A stretch of 64,000 bases of DNA, taken from Meridianimarinicoccus roseus. Lineage in GTDB: Bacteria > Pseudomonadota > Alphaproteobacteria > Rhodobacterales > Rhodobacteraceae. The position numbers and the translations under genes are program-made. This document shows positions 40,693 to 50,238 of this stretch, one piece after another. Where the stretch lies: the NCBI RefSeq assembly GCF_003172915.1, contig NZ_QGKU01000032.1, forward strand, positions 153,278-217,277, in the 5' to 3' direction. A model generated the notes under the pieces. That model worked only from the letters and a program-made list of their open reading frames with translations, did no database searches and had not been told where the DNA came from. How positions within the stretch are numbered: position 1 is the first letter of the stretch; every line of letters begins with the position of its first letter.

Positions 40693-43652
40693 TGGCCGAC
40701 CTTCTCGCGTCCGGGTGTGTCGCTCAGGTCCCATTCACCGGCGCGGGCGAGGTGCAGGTAGTCGCCGTCGAAGGAGTCCGTTTCGGGGGCGGATTGGGCG
40801 GTATAGCCGGTGTCCGGATCGTCGTAGCGCCGGACCAGTTCGAGGAATTCGGCCAGCACGTCGGCGGGCGGCGCGTCGGCCAGGGGCGCGGCCACGACCT
40901 TCGGCGTCGCGCCCAGCCCGATGTATTCCGCGCGCAGGACCGGGGCAGGACCGGCGTCGCCGAAACCGGCCTGTTCTGCGATCACCGCTTCCAGAAGAAG
41001 CTGTTTGGCGAACTGCTTCTGCTGCGGTGCGGTGGGTGGGCTGCCGGTCTTGTAATCGTACAGCAGATATGCCCCGTCCGCCGTCATATCCACGCGGTCG
41101 GCCTTGGCGGTCAGGGTGAATTTCGGCGCGGGAATATCGAGCGTGCCTTTTTGTTCCCCGGTCATCGGGTGGCCAAGCGCATGGCGCGCCTCTTCGTCCG
41201 CAAGGAACGGTTCGGCGATGCGCGCGATCCGAGCCAGCCACATCCGGCGCGCCGCGGGCCACGGCACCTCCGTCTCCAGAACCTCCTGCGCAAGCTGCAT
41301 CAGCCGTTCTTCGCGTTCGGCCGGAAGAAGCGTTGCGAAGTCCGGCACGAACCGCTCCATCACAAGGTGAAGAACGCGGCCCCGGTCGCGCGCATCGGGG
41401 TCGCGGTGCAGCGGATCAAGCGGGCGCAGGCGCAGGATGCGCTTGGCATAGACCTCGTAGGGGTCGCGGATTAGTCTTTCCACGTCCGTTACCGGCAATG
41501 CGCGCGGGCGGTGTGCCACAGGCGGTACCGGCGAAGGGCGGGGCGCGGGCGGCAGCGTTGCGGCGGGCCGATCCATCGCCTGCGCCAGCGCCGTCCAGCG
41601 CGCTCCCCGCGCCCGCATCTCGGCCAGCGCGGCGGGCCCGCTTTGGTCGGGCAGCCCGTCCATCAGGTTGACCAGACGGTTCAGCCAGCGCGAGGCGACG
41701 GTTTCCGCCTCGCCGTCGCGCCGCGCGCGGGACAGCACCACCTCGGGCGCCGCGATGGCTTGCTGGAAATCATGCGCCGACAGGCCTATCCGGCGTTCCG
41801 GCAGCAGCAGCCCGGCATCCCGGCGCATCCTGCGATTCAGCCACGGGTCCGGGCTGGGCATCTCGGGCCAGCTGCCGTCGTTCAGGCTGCCGAGGATTAC
41901 CAGATCAGCGCCCTGTACCCGCGCCTCCAGCGTGCCCCAGATCATCACCCGTGGATCGGGCGTCACGGGCTCGCGCACCTCGCCGCCCATGATGCTTTCC
42001 AGCACCGCCCGGAAGGCGGGCGGCGCCATCGGGGCGCCATGGTCGGCTTCGGCCAGAAGGTCGGACAGCGCCTTGTGCGCTGCGCGTCCGTCCGGGTCCG
42101 CCCAGACCTTGAGCGTTGCGTGATCGCCGTCGGCGCCGATCGCCAGCGCTTCCACGGTGGTCATCAGCGTTTCTGTCAGATCGGCAAGGGGTGCCACACC
42201 GATCCATTCATGACCCAGGCAGGTGGCAGCAACCCATTCGGCCCACGGGACCGGGTCGGGCGCACCGGGCGCACTGCCACGCGCGCCACGGGCCCAGTCC
42301 GCCAGCGCAGCGGCGTCCGGAAAGGGCGGGCCCTGCCGACGCAGGCGGCGTTCAAGGTCGCGCGCCCATTTCAGGTGCTGGTTGCGGCCGCTGCCCGCGT
42401 GTACCATCGGGTGCTTCAGCAGCACGATCAGCGCCGCCCCGGTCAGACGCTGCCCGAAGAGGTCCGCCACATGCCGCACCAGCCGCCCCGCGGCGGTCTG
42501 GCGTAGTGGCTCGCCCGCGCTGTCGTCGGGTTCGATTCCCCAGCGGTCGAGCGTGGCCGCGACGCGGCGGGTCAGCATTCGGTCAGGGGTGATCAGCGCT
42601 GCGGTCTGGCCGTCCTCCAGTGCGGCGCGCAGGCGCAGCGCGATTGCCATCGCCTCGAACCTCGGGTCGGGCGCCTCGATCAGCGACAGGCCCGCCGTCG
42701 CCGCCGTCAGATCCCCCAGCGACGGCCCATCGCGGCGCCAGCCGTCGGTGACCGGCGCCGGGCGCAGCGCCAGCGACACGAGCGCGTTGCGCGCCGGGCT
42801 GGGCGCGGACACGGGCGCCCATTCGCGCAAGGTTGCAGGGTTTTGACCCAGCGCGCGGGCCAGAGCGGCGAAGCGGTATTGCGGGTGGTCCTCCTGCGGC
42901 GGATCAGCGACCAGCCGCGCCCAGATGTCGGGCGGCATGTGGGCGTCGACGCCCGGCAGGACCACTGCCCCGCACGGCAGCCCGGCCACCGCGCGCATGA
43001 ACAGCGCCGTCGCACCGCGCGAGCCGGTGGAGCCTGCGACGATCACCGGATCGGTCGGAGGGGCATCGGCCCAGCGGTCTGCCAGAAGTTCCACCATCCG
43101 GCGCTGGCGCGCCTCTGTGTCGGTGGGTGCCGACGGGTCGGGCGCCACCGTCTGACCGATCAGGGCAAGGAACTTCTGGCTCCGTGCCCAGTGGCCTGAC
43201 AGGTCGGTCACGTCCAGCGCGGCGATGTCCTCGTGGATGACGCCTTCACCCTGCATCTCGTCCATCAGTGCGGCGAGGCTTGTGGCCAGGTCGAACGCGG
43301 CATCGCGGGGCGCGAGGTCCGGCTCCGCCGCGATCAGTGCTTCGATCAGTCGGGCCAGCTGCAGGCGGCGCCGCAGACCCGGCACCGGCGGTGGCAGGGC
43401 AGCTGCACTTTCCTGGCCGATATCGGTGATCAGCCGCAGCCGTGGCAAAAGGCGCGGCGGGCCTTCGGCGAACAGCTCGGTGATGCGGCGTTCCATTCGC
43501 CGCGTGTTGACATAGACAGTTGCGCGGGCCAGCGCTTCGGGCGGGGTGCCGTCGAAGCGCGCCAGAAGGCCGTCCACCAGTGCGCGCGGGAAATCCACGC
43601 CCGGCGGAACAGCGTAAAGGCCGCGCAGGTCGACCGGGGCCGCGGCGGTCAT
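40689..43652 (-). CDS. addB: Double-strand break repair protein AddB (alphaproteobacterial type)
   Basis: Partner nuclease subunit of AddAB. The 987-aa protein starts [20 protein letters not shown], with a degenerate helicase-like N-terminal half ([17 protein letters not shown]), [13 protein letters not shown], a [20 protein letters not shown] segment and a C-terminal nuclease domain ([20 protein letters not shown], then [11 protein letters not shown] with the D-x-K nuclease motif). The ATG at 43652 overlaps the murU stop (ATGA). Length and motifs fit the alphaproteobacterial AddB family. Confidence 0.93.
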   Translation of the reverse strand: MTAAAPVDLRGLYAVPPGVDFPRALVDGLLARFDGTPPEALARATVYVNTRRMERRITELFAEGPPRLLPRLRLITDIGQESAAALPPPVPGLRRRLQLARLIEALIAAEPDLAPRDAAFDLATSLAALMDEMQGEGVIHEDIAALDVTDLSGHWARSQKFLALIGQTVAPDPSAPTDTEARQRRMVELLADRWADAPPTDPVIVAGSTGSRGATALFMRAVAGLPCGAVVLPGVDAHMPPDIWARLVADPPQEDHPQYRFAALARALGQNPATLREWAPVSAPSPARNALVSLALRPAPVTDGWRRDGPSLGDLTAATAGLSLIEAPDPRFEAMAIALRLRAALEDGQTAALITPDRMLTRRVAATLDRWGIEPDDSAGEPLRQTAAGRLVRHVADLFGQRLTGAALIVLLKHPMVHAGSGRNQHLKWARDLERRLRRQGPPFPDAAALADWARGARGSAPGAPDPVPWAEWVAATCLGHEWIGVAPLADLTETLMTTVEALAIGADGDHATLKVWADPDGRAAHKALSDLLAEADHGAPMAPPAFRAVLESIMGGEVREPVTPDPRVMIWGTLEARVQGADLVILGSLNDGSWPEMPSPDPWLNRRMRRDAGLLLPERRIGLSAHDFQQAIAAPEVVLSRARRDGEAETVASRWLNRLVNLMDGLPDQSGPAALAEMRARGARWTALAQAMDRPAATLPPAPRPSPVPPVAHRPRALPVTDVERLIRDPYEVYAKRILRLRPLDPLHRDPDARDRGRVLHLVMERFVPDFATLLPAEREERLMQLAQEVLETEVPWPAARRMWLARIARIAEPFLADEEARHALGHPMTGEQKGTLDIPAPKFTLTAKADRVDMTADGAYLLYDYKTGSPPTAPQQKQFAKQLLLEAVIAEQAGFGDAGPAPVLRAEYIGLGATPKVVAAPLADAPPADVLAEFLELVRRYDDPDTGYTAQSAPETDSFDGDYLHLARAGEWDLSDTPGREKVGH

Positions 43653-44350
43653 TTCAGCAGAGCGGGCGGATGGGTCAGCATCGCCTCGGCCTCGGCGATA
43701 CCGCCGGGATGGCCCACGTCGCACCAGCCGCCCACATGCACTGTGCCATAAAGCCCGCCGTCGGCGGCGATCCGGTCCCATAGCCGATTGAGCGAGAAGG
43801 CGGTCTGCCGGATCAGTGCCAGACCGGACGGATCGACGATCTGCGCCCCGGTATAGACGTAGCCCACGCCGCGCGTGATCCGGCCGTCCGGGGCCAGCGC
43901 GAAATCGCCCGGTCCGTCATGACCGGCGGCGCGGTCCGCCGGCACCAGCATCAGCAGTGCCTGCATCCGGTCGCCGCGCCACGCCTTGTAGAGTGCGGTC
44001 AGCGGATTCGGCCCGGTCCAGACCGCATCGGTGTTCATGGTGAAGACTGGCCCGTCGCCCAACAGCGGCAGCGCGGCGCGCAGCCCGCCCCCGGTATCGA
44101 GAATGTCCGGCTGTTCGTGCGAAATAGCCACGCCGCGCCCGTCGAGATAAGCGGCCAGTTGGTCGGCCAGATAGTGGGCGTTGACCACCCGCCGCGCGAT
44201 GCCCGCCGCGTCAGCGATCGCCAAGGCGTGCTCGATCAACGGGCGCCCTGCCACCGGTATCAGCGGCTTGGGCCGGTCCTGGGTCAGGGCGCCCATGCGG
44301 GTTCCGAACCCGGCGGCGAACAGCATCAGGGCGTCGGGATCTTGAGGCAT
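43649..44350 (-). CDS. murU: N-acetylmuramate-1-phosphate uridylyltransferase MurU-like
   Basis: A 233-aa nucleotidyltransferase of the MurU family, which makes UDP-MurNAc from MurNAc-1-P and UTP in the cell-wall recycling bypass. It has [20 protein letters not shown] with the pyrophosphorylase signature, [13 protein letters not shown] and [10 protein letters not shown] (metal-binding Asp). The ATG at 44350 lies 25 bp inside the end of amgK. Alternatives (mannose-1-P guanylyltransferase) are less likely given the AmgK neighbour. Confidence 0.85.
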   Translation of the reverse strand: MPQDPDALMLFAAGFGTRMGALTQDRPKPLIPVAGRPLIEHALAIADAAGIARRVVNAHYLADQLAAYLDGRGVAISHEQPDILDTGGGLRAALPLLGDGPVFTMNTDAVWTGPNPLTALYKAWRGDRMQALLMLVPADRAAGHDGPGDFALAPDGRITRGVGYVYTGAQIVDPSGLALIRQTAFSLNRLWDRIAADGGLYGTVHVGGWCDVGHPGGIAEAEAMLTHPPALLK

Positions 44351-45348
44351 CTGGACTTGAGCTCCTCCAGCAGGTCGGGTGTCGGCGCGGGCAGGTGCGC
44401 GTCCGTCAGCGCACGTAGCGCGGCAAGGTCGGGATGCGCGAGGTCGGTGTCGAGATGGGCGCGTACTCTCGGGATCAGGTCCACATAGCGCGGCTTGCCG
44501 AAGTGCAGGCACAGGCGCGCGAAGATGCCAAGGATGCGCAGGTTGCGCTGTGCGCCCAGCACTGAAAGGTCTCGGGCCAGCGCCTCGGGCGGTGTGCCGG
44601 TTGCCTCGGAATAGCGTTCGCGCATCGCCTCGGCCAGTCCGGGCGCAAGATCGCGCCGAGCGTCTTCCAGAAGCGATACGAGGTCGTAAGCGGGGGGGCC
44701 TGCGAACGCATCCTGGAAATCCAGTAGGCCGACCTGCGCCACACCGCGGCGCTGCGGCAGCCAGATCAGGTTTTCGGCGTGAAAGTCCCGGTGCGCCAGA
44801 ACGCGTGGACCGTCCAGTGCCGCCTCCAGCGGCCCGGCCAGCGCGCTCGCGAAGGCGCGGGCGAGGTCGGGGCGCGCGCGGCCTCGCCCGGCATACCAGT
44901 CCGCCGCCGGGGCGATCATCGCCGCCATCTGCGCCGCGTCCGGCGCTGCTAGGTCGGTAGGCGCGGGGTGCCGGTGCAGCTCGGCCAGCATATCGATCGC
45001 GGCGGTATAGAGTGGCGCCTCGCAAGTGGCGTCGCGTGTTATCTCGCGGGCGAAGACGGCATCGCCCAGGTCTTCCATCAGCGCCAGACCGTCCTCCGGC
45101 GCGGCGGCGTGGATCGTTGGCACCGACAGGCCCAGCCCCGCAAGGTGCGCAGCCACGATGCAGAAACGCCCGGTGCTGTCGTCGGGCGCGGGCGGAGCGA
45201 TCATCAGGACGGCGCGCCGCCCGTCCGGATTAGTCAGCCGTTCATAACGCCGCGCGGAGGCGTCCCCGGCAAGCGGCACGGACGTGGCCGCGCCCCAGCC
45301 CGCCGCGCCGAGGAAGGCGCGCCGCGATGTGTCTGCATCGGCGGTCAA
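44326..45348 (-). CDS. amgK: Anomeric MurNAc/GlcNAc kinase AmgK-like phosphotransferase
   Basis: A 340-aa aminoglycoside-phosphotransferase-fold kinase. AmgK phosphorylates the anomeric carbon of recycled MurNAc, feeding MurU next door. Motifs: [15 protein letters not shown] in the N-lobe, [25 protein letters not shown] (catalytic loop) and [20 protein letters not shown] (metal-binding DFQ). The start is uncertain: I take a TTG at 45348 that overlaps the tsaE stop; a GTG at 45357 is also possible. Neither has a good ribosome site, so translation is probably coupled to tsaE. Confidence 0.85.
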   Translation of the reverse strand: MTADADTSRRAFLGAAGWGAATSVPLAGDASARRYERLTNPDGRRAVLMIAPPAPDDSTGRFCIVAAHLAGLGLSVPTIHAAAPEDGLALMEDLGDAVFAREITRDATCEAPLYTAAIDMLAELHRHPAPTDLAAPDAAQMAAMIAPAADWYAGRGRARPDLARAFASALAGPLEAALDGPRVLAHRDFHAENLIWLPQRRGVAQVGLLDFQDAFAGPPAYDLVSLLEDARRDLAPGLAEAMRERYSEATGTPPEALARDLSVLGAQRNLRILGIFARLCLHFGKPRYVDLIPRVRAHLDTDLAHPDLAALRALTDAHLPAPTPDLLEELKSRCLKIPTP

Positions 45349-45863
45349 GGCGTGCACCGGACAGCGTCGCGCGCGGCCAGCGAAAGCGCCGGGCCGATCC
45401 GTGCCGACCAGTCGCCGCCGTGCGCGCGCAGGGATGCTACACGGTCCTGATCCGTCGCTCCGGGCGACAGAAGCAGGTGCAAAGCCGTGGCGGGCAGGTC
45501 GGCACCCAGCCGGTCGGGCCATTCGATCAGGCACAGGGCAGTGCCAAACGCTTCGTCGAGTCCCAGTTCCAGCACCTCGTCGGCATGCGTCAAACGATAG
45601 AGGTCACTGTGCCAGATCTCCAGCCCGCTCGCGTCATAGGTCTGCACCAACGTGAAGGTTGGCGACGGGATGTCGAGTGCGCGATCCGATTCCGGCAGGC
45701 GGGCGCGGATCAGCGCGCGGGCGAAATGGCTCTTGCCTGCGCCGATCTCGCCCGACAGGGCGATCACGTCGCCGGGGCGCAGAAGCGGGGCCAGCGCCGC
45801 GGCCAGCGCGGTCGTGGCCGCCTCGCCGTGCAGGGGGATGTCGATGCGCAGGTCAGACGGCAT
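45345..45863 (-). CDS. tsaE: tRNA threonylcarbamoyladenosine biosynthesis ATPase TsaE
   Basis: Small P-loop ATPase required for t6A37 tRNA modification with TsaB/TsaD. The 172-aa form has IALSGEIGAGKSHFARALI (Walker A), IPSPTFTLVQTYD, IWHSDLYRLTHADEVLELGL and LIEWPDRLG. I choose the ATG at 45863 (MPSDLRIDIPL, the usual start) rather than the ATG at 45908 that overlaps the previous stop; neither has a clear ribosome site. amgK follows immediately. Confidence 0.93.
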   Translation of the reverse strand: MPSDLRIDIPLHGEAATTALAAALAPLLRPGDVIALSGEIGAGKSHFARALIRARLPESDRALDIPSPTFTLVQTYDASGLEIWHSDLYRLTHADEVLELGLDEAFGTALCLIEWPDRLGADLPATALHLLLSPGATDQDRVASLRAHGGDWSARIGPALSLAARDAVRCTP

Positions 45864-45904
45864 GGGGCGACTATGGGGTGTCGCGCGCAGGCCGACAAGT
45901 CGGG

Positions 45905-46933
45905 TCATGTCCGGTCGGCCCGGCTTGCATGGGCCATCGCGGCGGGAATCAGCGCCGATAGCAGGAACATGCGCGCGACGTGGTGGAATCCGACGAAGGC
46001 TGGGTCCGCGCCCACGGCGGCGGACATCGCGATCATTGTCTCGAGCCCACCGGGGGCCAGCGCCAGCACCACGTCGGTCAGCGGCAGATCGACCAGCGAC
46101 ACCACGGCGAGTGCGGTCAGCACCACCAGCGCGATGCTGCCGCCGGTCAGTACGAAGGCGGCCAGCGCGGCCTGCCGGATCTGTGCCAGCCGCACGCCGG
46201 TGAAGCGCGTGCCGATCAGCGTCCCCATGCAGACCATCGCGGCGTCGGTCAGCCGCAGGGGCATCCCGCCCGGTGTCAGGCCGCTGCCATGGCCGATCAC
46301 GGACACCGCCATGCCGCCCAGCAGGAAGGCGGCGGGCGCGCGCAGGCGCCCAAGTGCGAACCCGGCCGCGACGGCCAGCGTGGCCAGCAGGGCGAGATGC
46401 GGCAGGCTCAGGAGTGCGGTGGGCGCTGGGCGGGCCGACAGATCGGCATCGGTGGCAAGCGCGATCGCTGCGGGCGTCACCAGCGTCAGGAACAGCACCC
46501 GCAGCGATTGCACGACCGAGATAAAGGCGGTGTTCGCGCCAGTCTCAAGGCTGAGACCCAGAACGAAGCTCAGGTGCCCCGGCGCGGAGCCCAGGACCGC
46601 CGTGCGCCCGTCGCAGGCGAAGCCGCGCCGCAACAGCCATGCGCCGAAGATCATGATGACCGAGACGCTGCCCGCCATTCCCAGAAGGCTGGCCGGCCAT
46701 TTCAGGGCATCGGCGAGGATCTCGGGGCTGACCGAGGTGCCGAGACCAAGGCCGATGACGATGAAGCAGGCATTTCGCAGAAGGGTCGGCACCGCACATT
46801 GCAACCCGGCGATGCCGGCCAGCGACACGACGGCGGCCGGGCCGGTCAGGAACGGCGCGGGAAACCCCGCAAGGGCAGCGGCAAGCGCGCCCAGGCTTCC
46901 AAGCGCAAGGGACAGAAGCGATGTGGCCAGCAT
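45905..46933 (-). CDS. AbrB-family membrane protein
   Basis: A 342-aa polytopic membrane protein of the AbrB family (COG3180), often mislabelled 'ammonia monooxygenase'. Two internal repeats are visible: the first half has GLQCAVPTLLRNACFIVIGL and TAVLGSAPGHLSFVLGL, the second has AMVCMGTLIGTRFTGVRLAQ and LALAPGGLETMIAMS. The transported substrate is unknown. It lies between a hybrid kinase gene (66 bp upstream) and tsaE (stop overlaps the alternative tsaE start). It may simply be carried in this run. Confidence 0.85.
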   Translation of the reverse strand: MLATSLLSLALGSLGALAAALAGFPAPFLTGPAAVVSLAGIAGLQCAVPTLLRNACFIVIGLGLGTSVSPEILADALKWPASLLGMAGSVSVIMIFGAWLLRRGFACDGRTAVLGSAPGHLSFVLGLSLETGANTAFISVVQSLRVLFLTLVTPAAIALATDADLSARPAPTALLSLPHLALLATLAVAAGFALGRLRAPAAFLLGGMAVSVIGHGSGLTPGGMPLRLTDAAMVCMGTLIGTRFTGVRLAQIRQAALAAFVLTGGSIALVVLTALAVVSLVDLPLTDVVLALAPGGLETMIAMSAAVGADPAFVGFHHVARMFLLSALIPAAMAHASRADRT

Positions 46934-46999
46934 TTCGCCGCTATGGCGCGGCGCGGCGGAACGCTCAAGCGGTTTCAGTGGTTCGCGGGTCGCGAGTGG

Positions 47000-49663
47000 T
47001 CAGGCCGCCGATGCTGTATGCAGCCGGGACAGTGCGTCGCGGGTCGCCCGCCACAGCTCCGAAAGACGCTCAATATCTGCGGCGTCGGGCGCGTCGCCAC
47101 CCAGAAGGTCCTGTTCCAGCCCGGCCATCGCTTCGGCGAGCGGTCGGCAGCCCAGCGTGCCGGCCCCGCCCGCCAGTTTGTGCGCGCGCGCCGCGGCGCC
47201 CGGAAGATCGCCCGCAGCAAGGTCGCTGCGGATGCCGTCCAGTACCTCGTCGCCCTGATCCTGAAGCTTCTGCGCCAGTGTGCCCAGCTTCTCTGCGCCG
47301 ATCATTCCGCGCAATTCGTCGATTTCGTCGTCGAGAACGAGGACGGCGGGCACCGGAGTCGCCGCACTGGCGGTGCCGGGTGTGTGAGCGGCGTTGCCGG
47401 GGGTCTCCGTATCGTCCCGCGTGGCTTGCGCCACGTCGTCGGGCATGGTGCCAAGTTGCGCCGCCGAGATCGCGTCCAGCAGTTCGGCGCGGCGGGTCGG
47501 TTTGCCGATGAATCCGTCCATTCCGGCGGCCCGGGCACGGTCCTTGTGTTCCTGCAGCACATTAGCGGAAAGCGCGAAGATCGTGCTGGGGCGGCGGTTG
47601 ATGGCGCGCTCGTGGGCGCGGATCGCGCGCGTGGCTTCGAAGCCACCCATCACCGGCATGGAAATGTCCATCAATACGATGTCGGGCCGCTTGCCGCGAC
47701 ACTCCTCGACGGCTTCGGCGCCGTTGACGGCGAAGCGCAGGCTGCAGTCCGTCAGCGCAAGCTGCTGGCCCAACACTTCACGGTTGATTTCGCTGTCATC
47801 GACGACGAGCACATCCACGCCGCGCAGGAAGCCGGTGTATTTCTCCTGGCCTGCGTCCTTGGCAGACTTGTCCTGGTCGGGATCGAGTCCAAGGCTTTCC
47901 CCCGACAGCACGGCACACAGCGCGCGCGCCAGGCGTTTGGGCCGCAGCGGCTTGGTCAGCGTTGCATCGAAGGGTGTGGAAGGATCGCGTGCCAGACGGG
48001 TAACCACCGCGACCGAGGACAGCAGGATCATGGGCGTGGCGTCGATCCCTTCTTCGCCGCGGATGATCTCGGCGAGGTCCTGTCCGTTGATGTCGGGCAT
48101 GTCGAAATCGAGGATCATTGCATCGAACGGCGTGCCAGCGGCGGCGGCATTGGTCAGGCACTCCAGCGCCTCTGCCGGGGCGGCGCAGAGCGTGGTGTCC
48201 ACCCCCCACATTGCCAGCCTGCGCTGCAGGATTTGCAGGTTCACGTCCATGTCGTCCACCGCCAGAACACGCAGCGGTGTCGTTTCCGACATCGCCTTCA
48301 GCCGGGTGATGGCGGGCGACTGCTGCACCGGGCGGCCGTGGCGCAGCGGGATGGTGAAACGGAATTCCGACCCCTCGCCGACCGTGGACGTGGCGCTGAT
48401 TTCGCCGCCCATACGGTTGACCAGTTCGCGTGAGATGGTCAGCCCCAGCCCGGTGCCGCCGAAATCGCGGGTCGTGGTGTCGTTGGCCTGGCTGAAAGGG
48501 CTGAAGATCGCCTCCAGCTTGTCGGGCGCGATGCCGATGCCGGTGTCCTGCACGGCGACGGTCAGATCGCTGGCGTTGCCGTCCTCGTGTTGGGCGACCG
48601 TGGCCGACAGGCGCACCGTGCCGGACGGGCAGAACTTCACCGCGTTGCCAAGCAGGTTCAGGATAACCTGACGCAGGCGGATATCGTCGCCAACGAAGCC
48701 GTGCGGCAACGTGTCGGGAATGTCCACCACAAGGTCCAAACCCTTGATCGCCGCGGTCGGCTCCACCAGATCAGAGGCGTCGTAGATCACATCGCTGAGC
48801 TGGAATTCGTCCTCGTTCATCTCCAGTTTCTCGGCCTCGATCTTGGCGAAGTCGAGTATGTCCTCGATGATGTGCATCAGCGAGTTGCCGGAATTCACGA
48901 TGGTCTGCACGCTGGATGCCTGCTGCGGGGTGAGCTGGCTTTCGCTGAGCAATTCGGCGGTGCCGATGATCCCGTTCATCGGGGTCCGGATTTCGTGGCT
49001 GATATTGGCGAGGAACCGGGTCTTGGCGCGGCTGGCCGTGTCCGCCTCGTCACGGGCCTTCACGAGGTCTGAAATCAGGTCGTTCAACGGGCGCCCGACG
49101 ATGATCCGGAACGCGACCCAGCTTGACAGCATGGAGATCATCAACGCGCCGAGCAGCACGGTGAGCGAGTATTCCATCTGCGTCTCGCGGGCCTGGGCCA
49201 ATTCTTCCTGGCTGAAGCCGACCTCGAGCAGCGTGTAGGTGTCCGAAAAGATGCGCACCGACAGCCAGTCGTCAACAGGTCGGAAATTGCACCCGATCCC
49301 GACCGGCGCCACGATGGTGCCGATGTTCGGGTTGTCGGGGTTGGTCATGCGAGCGCAACTGACCGCCTGGTCGCCCAGCAGCATCAGCAGAAGCTGCTGC
49401 ACCGCGACTGACTGGGTGCTGTCGGTGAACTGGTCCGAGTTCAGCAGTTTTTCGAGCGAGGTGGCAGTGCGCCCGACGCTGTTACCGATCCGGGTGGACA
49501 ACGCGTCCCGCGCGTCCACCATCTGTTCGTTCTGGATGTAGAGAAGCCCGAAGGACGACAGCACAAAGAAGATCGGCACCGTGAACAGTGCCAGTTTCCG
49601 GAACAGCCCGAACGTTCCCGGGAGCTTTAGGGACTCCCGGGGTGGATTAGCGGATTCGTTCAA
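47000..49663 (-). CDS. Hybrid sensor histidine kinase with two receivers and Hpt
   Basis: An 887-aa phosphorelay kinase. TM1 about 22-43; periplasmic domain about 44-165 with two Cys (103 and 125) that could form a disulfide; TM2 about 166-188; HisKA FLANISHEIRTPMNG (His223); HATPase about 330-440 (NLLGNAVKFCPSG, DTGIGIAP, GGTGLGLTI); REC1 about 465-580 (Asp519); REC2 about 615-730 (Asp666); Hpt about 780-885 (His828). There is no partner regulator gene adjacent. It starts with TTG at 49663, overlapping the end of a small exported-protein gene by 17 bp. Its downstream neighbours are unrelated by known function. Confidence 0.9.
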   Translation of the reverse strand: MNESANPPRESLKLPGTFGLFRKLALFTVPIFFVLSSFGLLYIQNEQMVDARDALSTRIGNSVGRTATSLEKLLNSDQFTDSTQSVAVQQLLLMLLGDQAVSCARMTNPDNPNIGTIVAPVGIGCNFRPVDDWLSVRIFSDTYTLLEVGFSQEELAQARETQMEYSLTVLLGALMISMLSSWVAFRIIVGRPLNDLISDLVKARDEADTASRAKTRFLANISHEIRTPMNGIIGTAELLSESQLTPQQASSVQTIVNSGNSLMHIIEDILDFAKIEAEKLEMNEDEFQLSDVIYDASDLVEPTAAIKGLDLVVDIPDTLPHGFVGDDIRLRQVILNLLGNAVKFCPSGTVRLSATVAQHEDGNASDLTVAVQDTGIGIAPDKLEAIFSPFSQANDTTTRDFGGTGLGLTISRELVNRMGGEISATSTVGEGSEFRFTIPLRHGRPVQQSPAITRLKAMSETTPLRVLAVDDMDVNLQILQRRLAMWGVDTTLCAAPAEALECLTNAAAAGTPFDAMILDFDMPDINGQDLAEIIRGEEGIDATPMILLSSVAVVTRLARDPSTPFDATLTKPLRPKRLARALCAVLSGESLGLDPDQDKSAKDAGQEKYTGFLRGVDVLVVDDSEINREVLGQQLALTDCSLRFAVNGAEAVEECRGKRPDIVLMDISMPVMGGFEATRAIRAHERAINRRPSTIFALSANVLQEHKDRARAAGMDGFIGKPTRRAELLDAISAAQLGTMPDDVAQATRDDTETPGNAAHTPGTASAATPVPAVLVLDDEIDELRGMIGAEKLGTLAQKLQDQGDEVLDGIRSDLAAGDLPGAAARAHKLAGGAGTLGCRPLAEAMAGLEQDLLGGDAPDAADIERLSELWRATRDALSRLHTASAA

Positions 49664-50039
49664 CCAGTCCCTGCTTGATTAGGCTTTGCAGCGGGGCCCT
49701 GTTGTTGATTTCCGTCTGGTAGACAACGTAGCCCGCCGGGGTTTCGGTGATGTAGAAATCCACTGGAACCGAAGTGCCGTCCTTGTTGGTCAGGTCGCTG
49801 CACAACACATAGTCGCCGTTGAGTCCCATCACCATCGTATGGGCTTCGGTGGGGTAGTAGGACCGGATTTCACCGGTTTCATAATCTACCGCACGCATCG
49901 CGCCGTCGATCAGCTTGCTGTCGATATACCGCTGCATGACAACCTGCAGCTCGGCAATCTTAGTGGTGTCGTCTGCCATCGCGTTACCGGCAAGAAGCGC
50001 GGCGGATACGGCGATCGCGGCAAAGAAGGTCTTGGGCAT
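49647..50039 (-). CDS. Small exported protein of unknown function
   Basis: A 130-aa protein with a signal peptide (about 1-22, FFAAIAVSAALLAGNAMADD) and a mature part of about 108 residues containing a long N-terminal helix (KIAELQVVMQRYIDSKLIDG) then a beta-rich region (MVMGLNGDYVLCSDLTNKDG). One Cys only, so no internal disulfide. I do not recognise the family. Its last 17 bp overlap the hybrid-kinase gene, indicating co-translation, and the kinase has an extracytoplasmic domain, so a sensing partnership is a reasonable guess. The ATG at 50039 has GGGGAG upstream. Confidence 0.75.
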   Translation of the reverse strand: MPKTFFAAIAVSAALLAGNAMADDTTKIAELQVVMQRYIDSKLIDGAMRAVDYETGEIRSYYPTEAHTMVMGLNGDYVLCSDLTNKDGTSVPVDFYITETPAGYVVYQTEINNRAPLQSLIKQGLVERIR

Positions 50040-50168
50040 TGGCGACTCCCCAATTCAAGGTGTTGGCACAACCCTAGCACGATGGGACAGGGTTTCACAC
50101 ATATCCCAAGGAATAGTTACGCAAATCCTTAGTCTAGGTGCGCGGGCGCTTGTTTGGCTAGAATACGA

Positions 50169-50194
50169 ACGGGGCCGCGATCTCGCGGCCCCGT
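50169..50194 (-). terminator. Perfect inverted repeat, possible terminator after ctpA
   Basis: Twelve-base arms (ACGGGGCCGCGA and its complement) around a two-base centre, in the gap between ctpA and the small exported protein gene. It lies 45 bp past the ctpA stop in the direction of transcription. The T-run after the stem is weak, so intrinsic termination is uncertain. Confidence 0.4.
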
Positions 50195-50238
50195 GCGATA
50201 GGTCATTCGGCCTTGGCGGCGGTGCCGCCGAAGGGGCG

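Noticed and set aside
44326..45534. Longer version of AmgK starting at 45534
   Set aside because: It would overlap most of tsaE's 3' part and the extra residues are unlike the family start.
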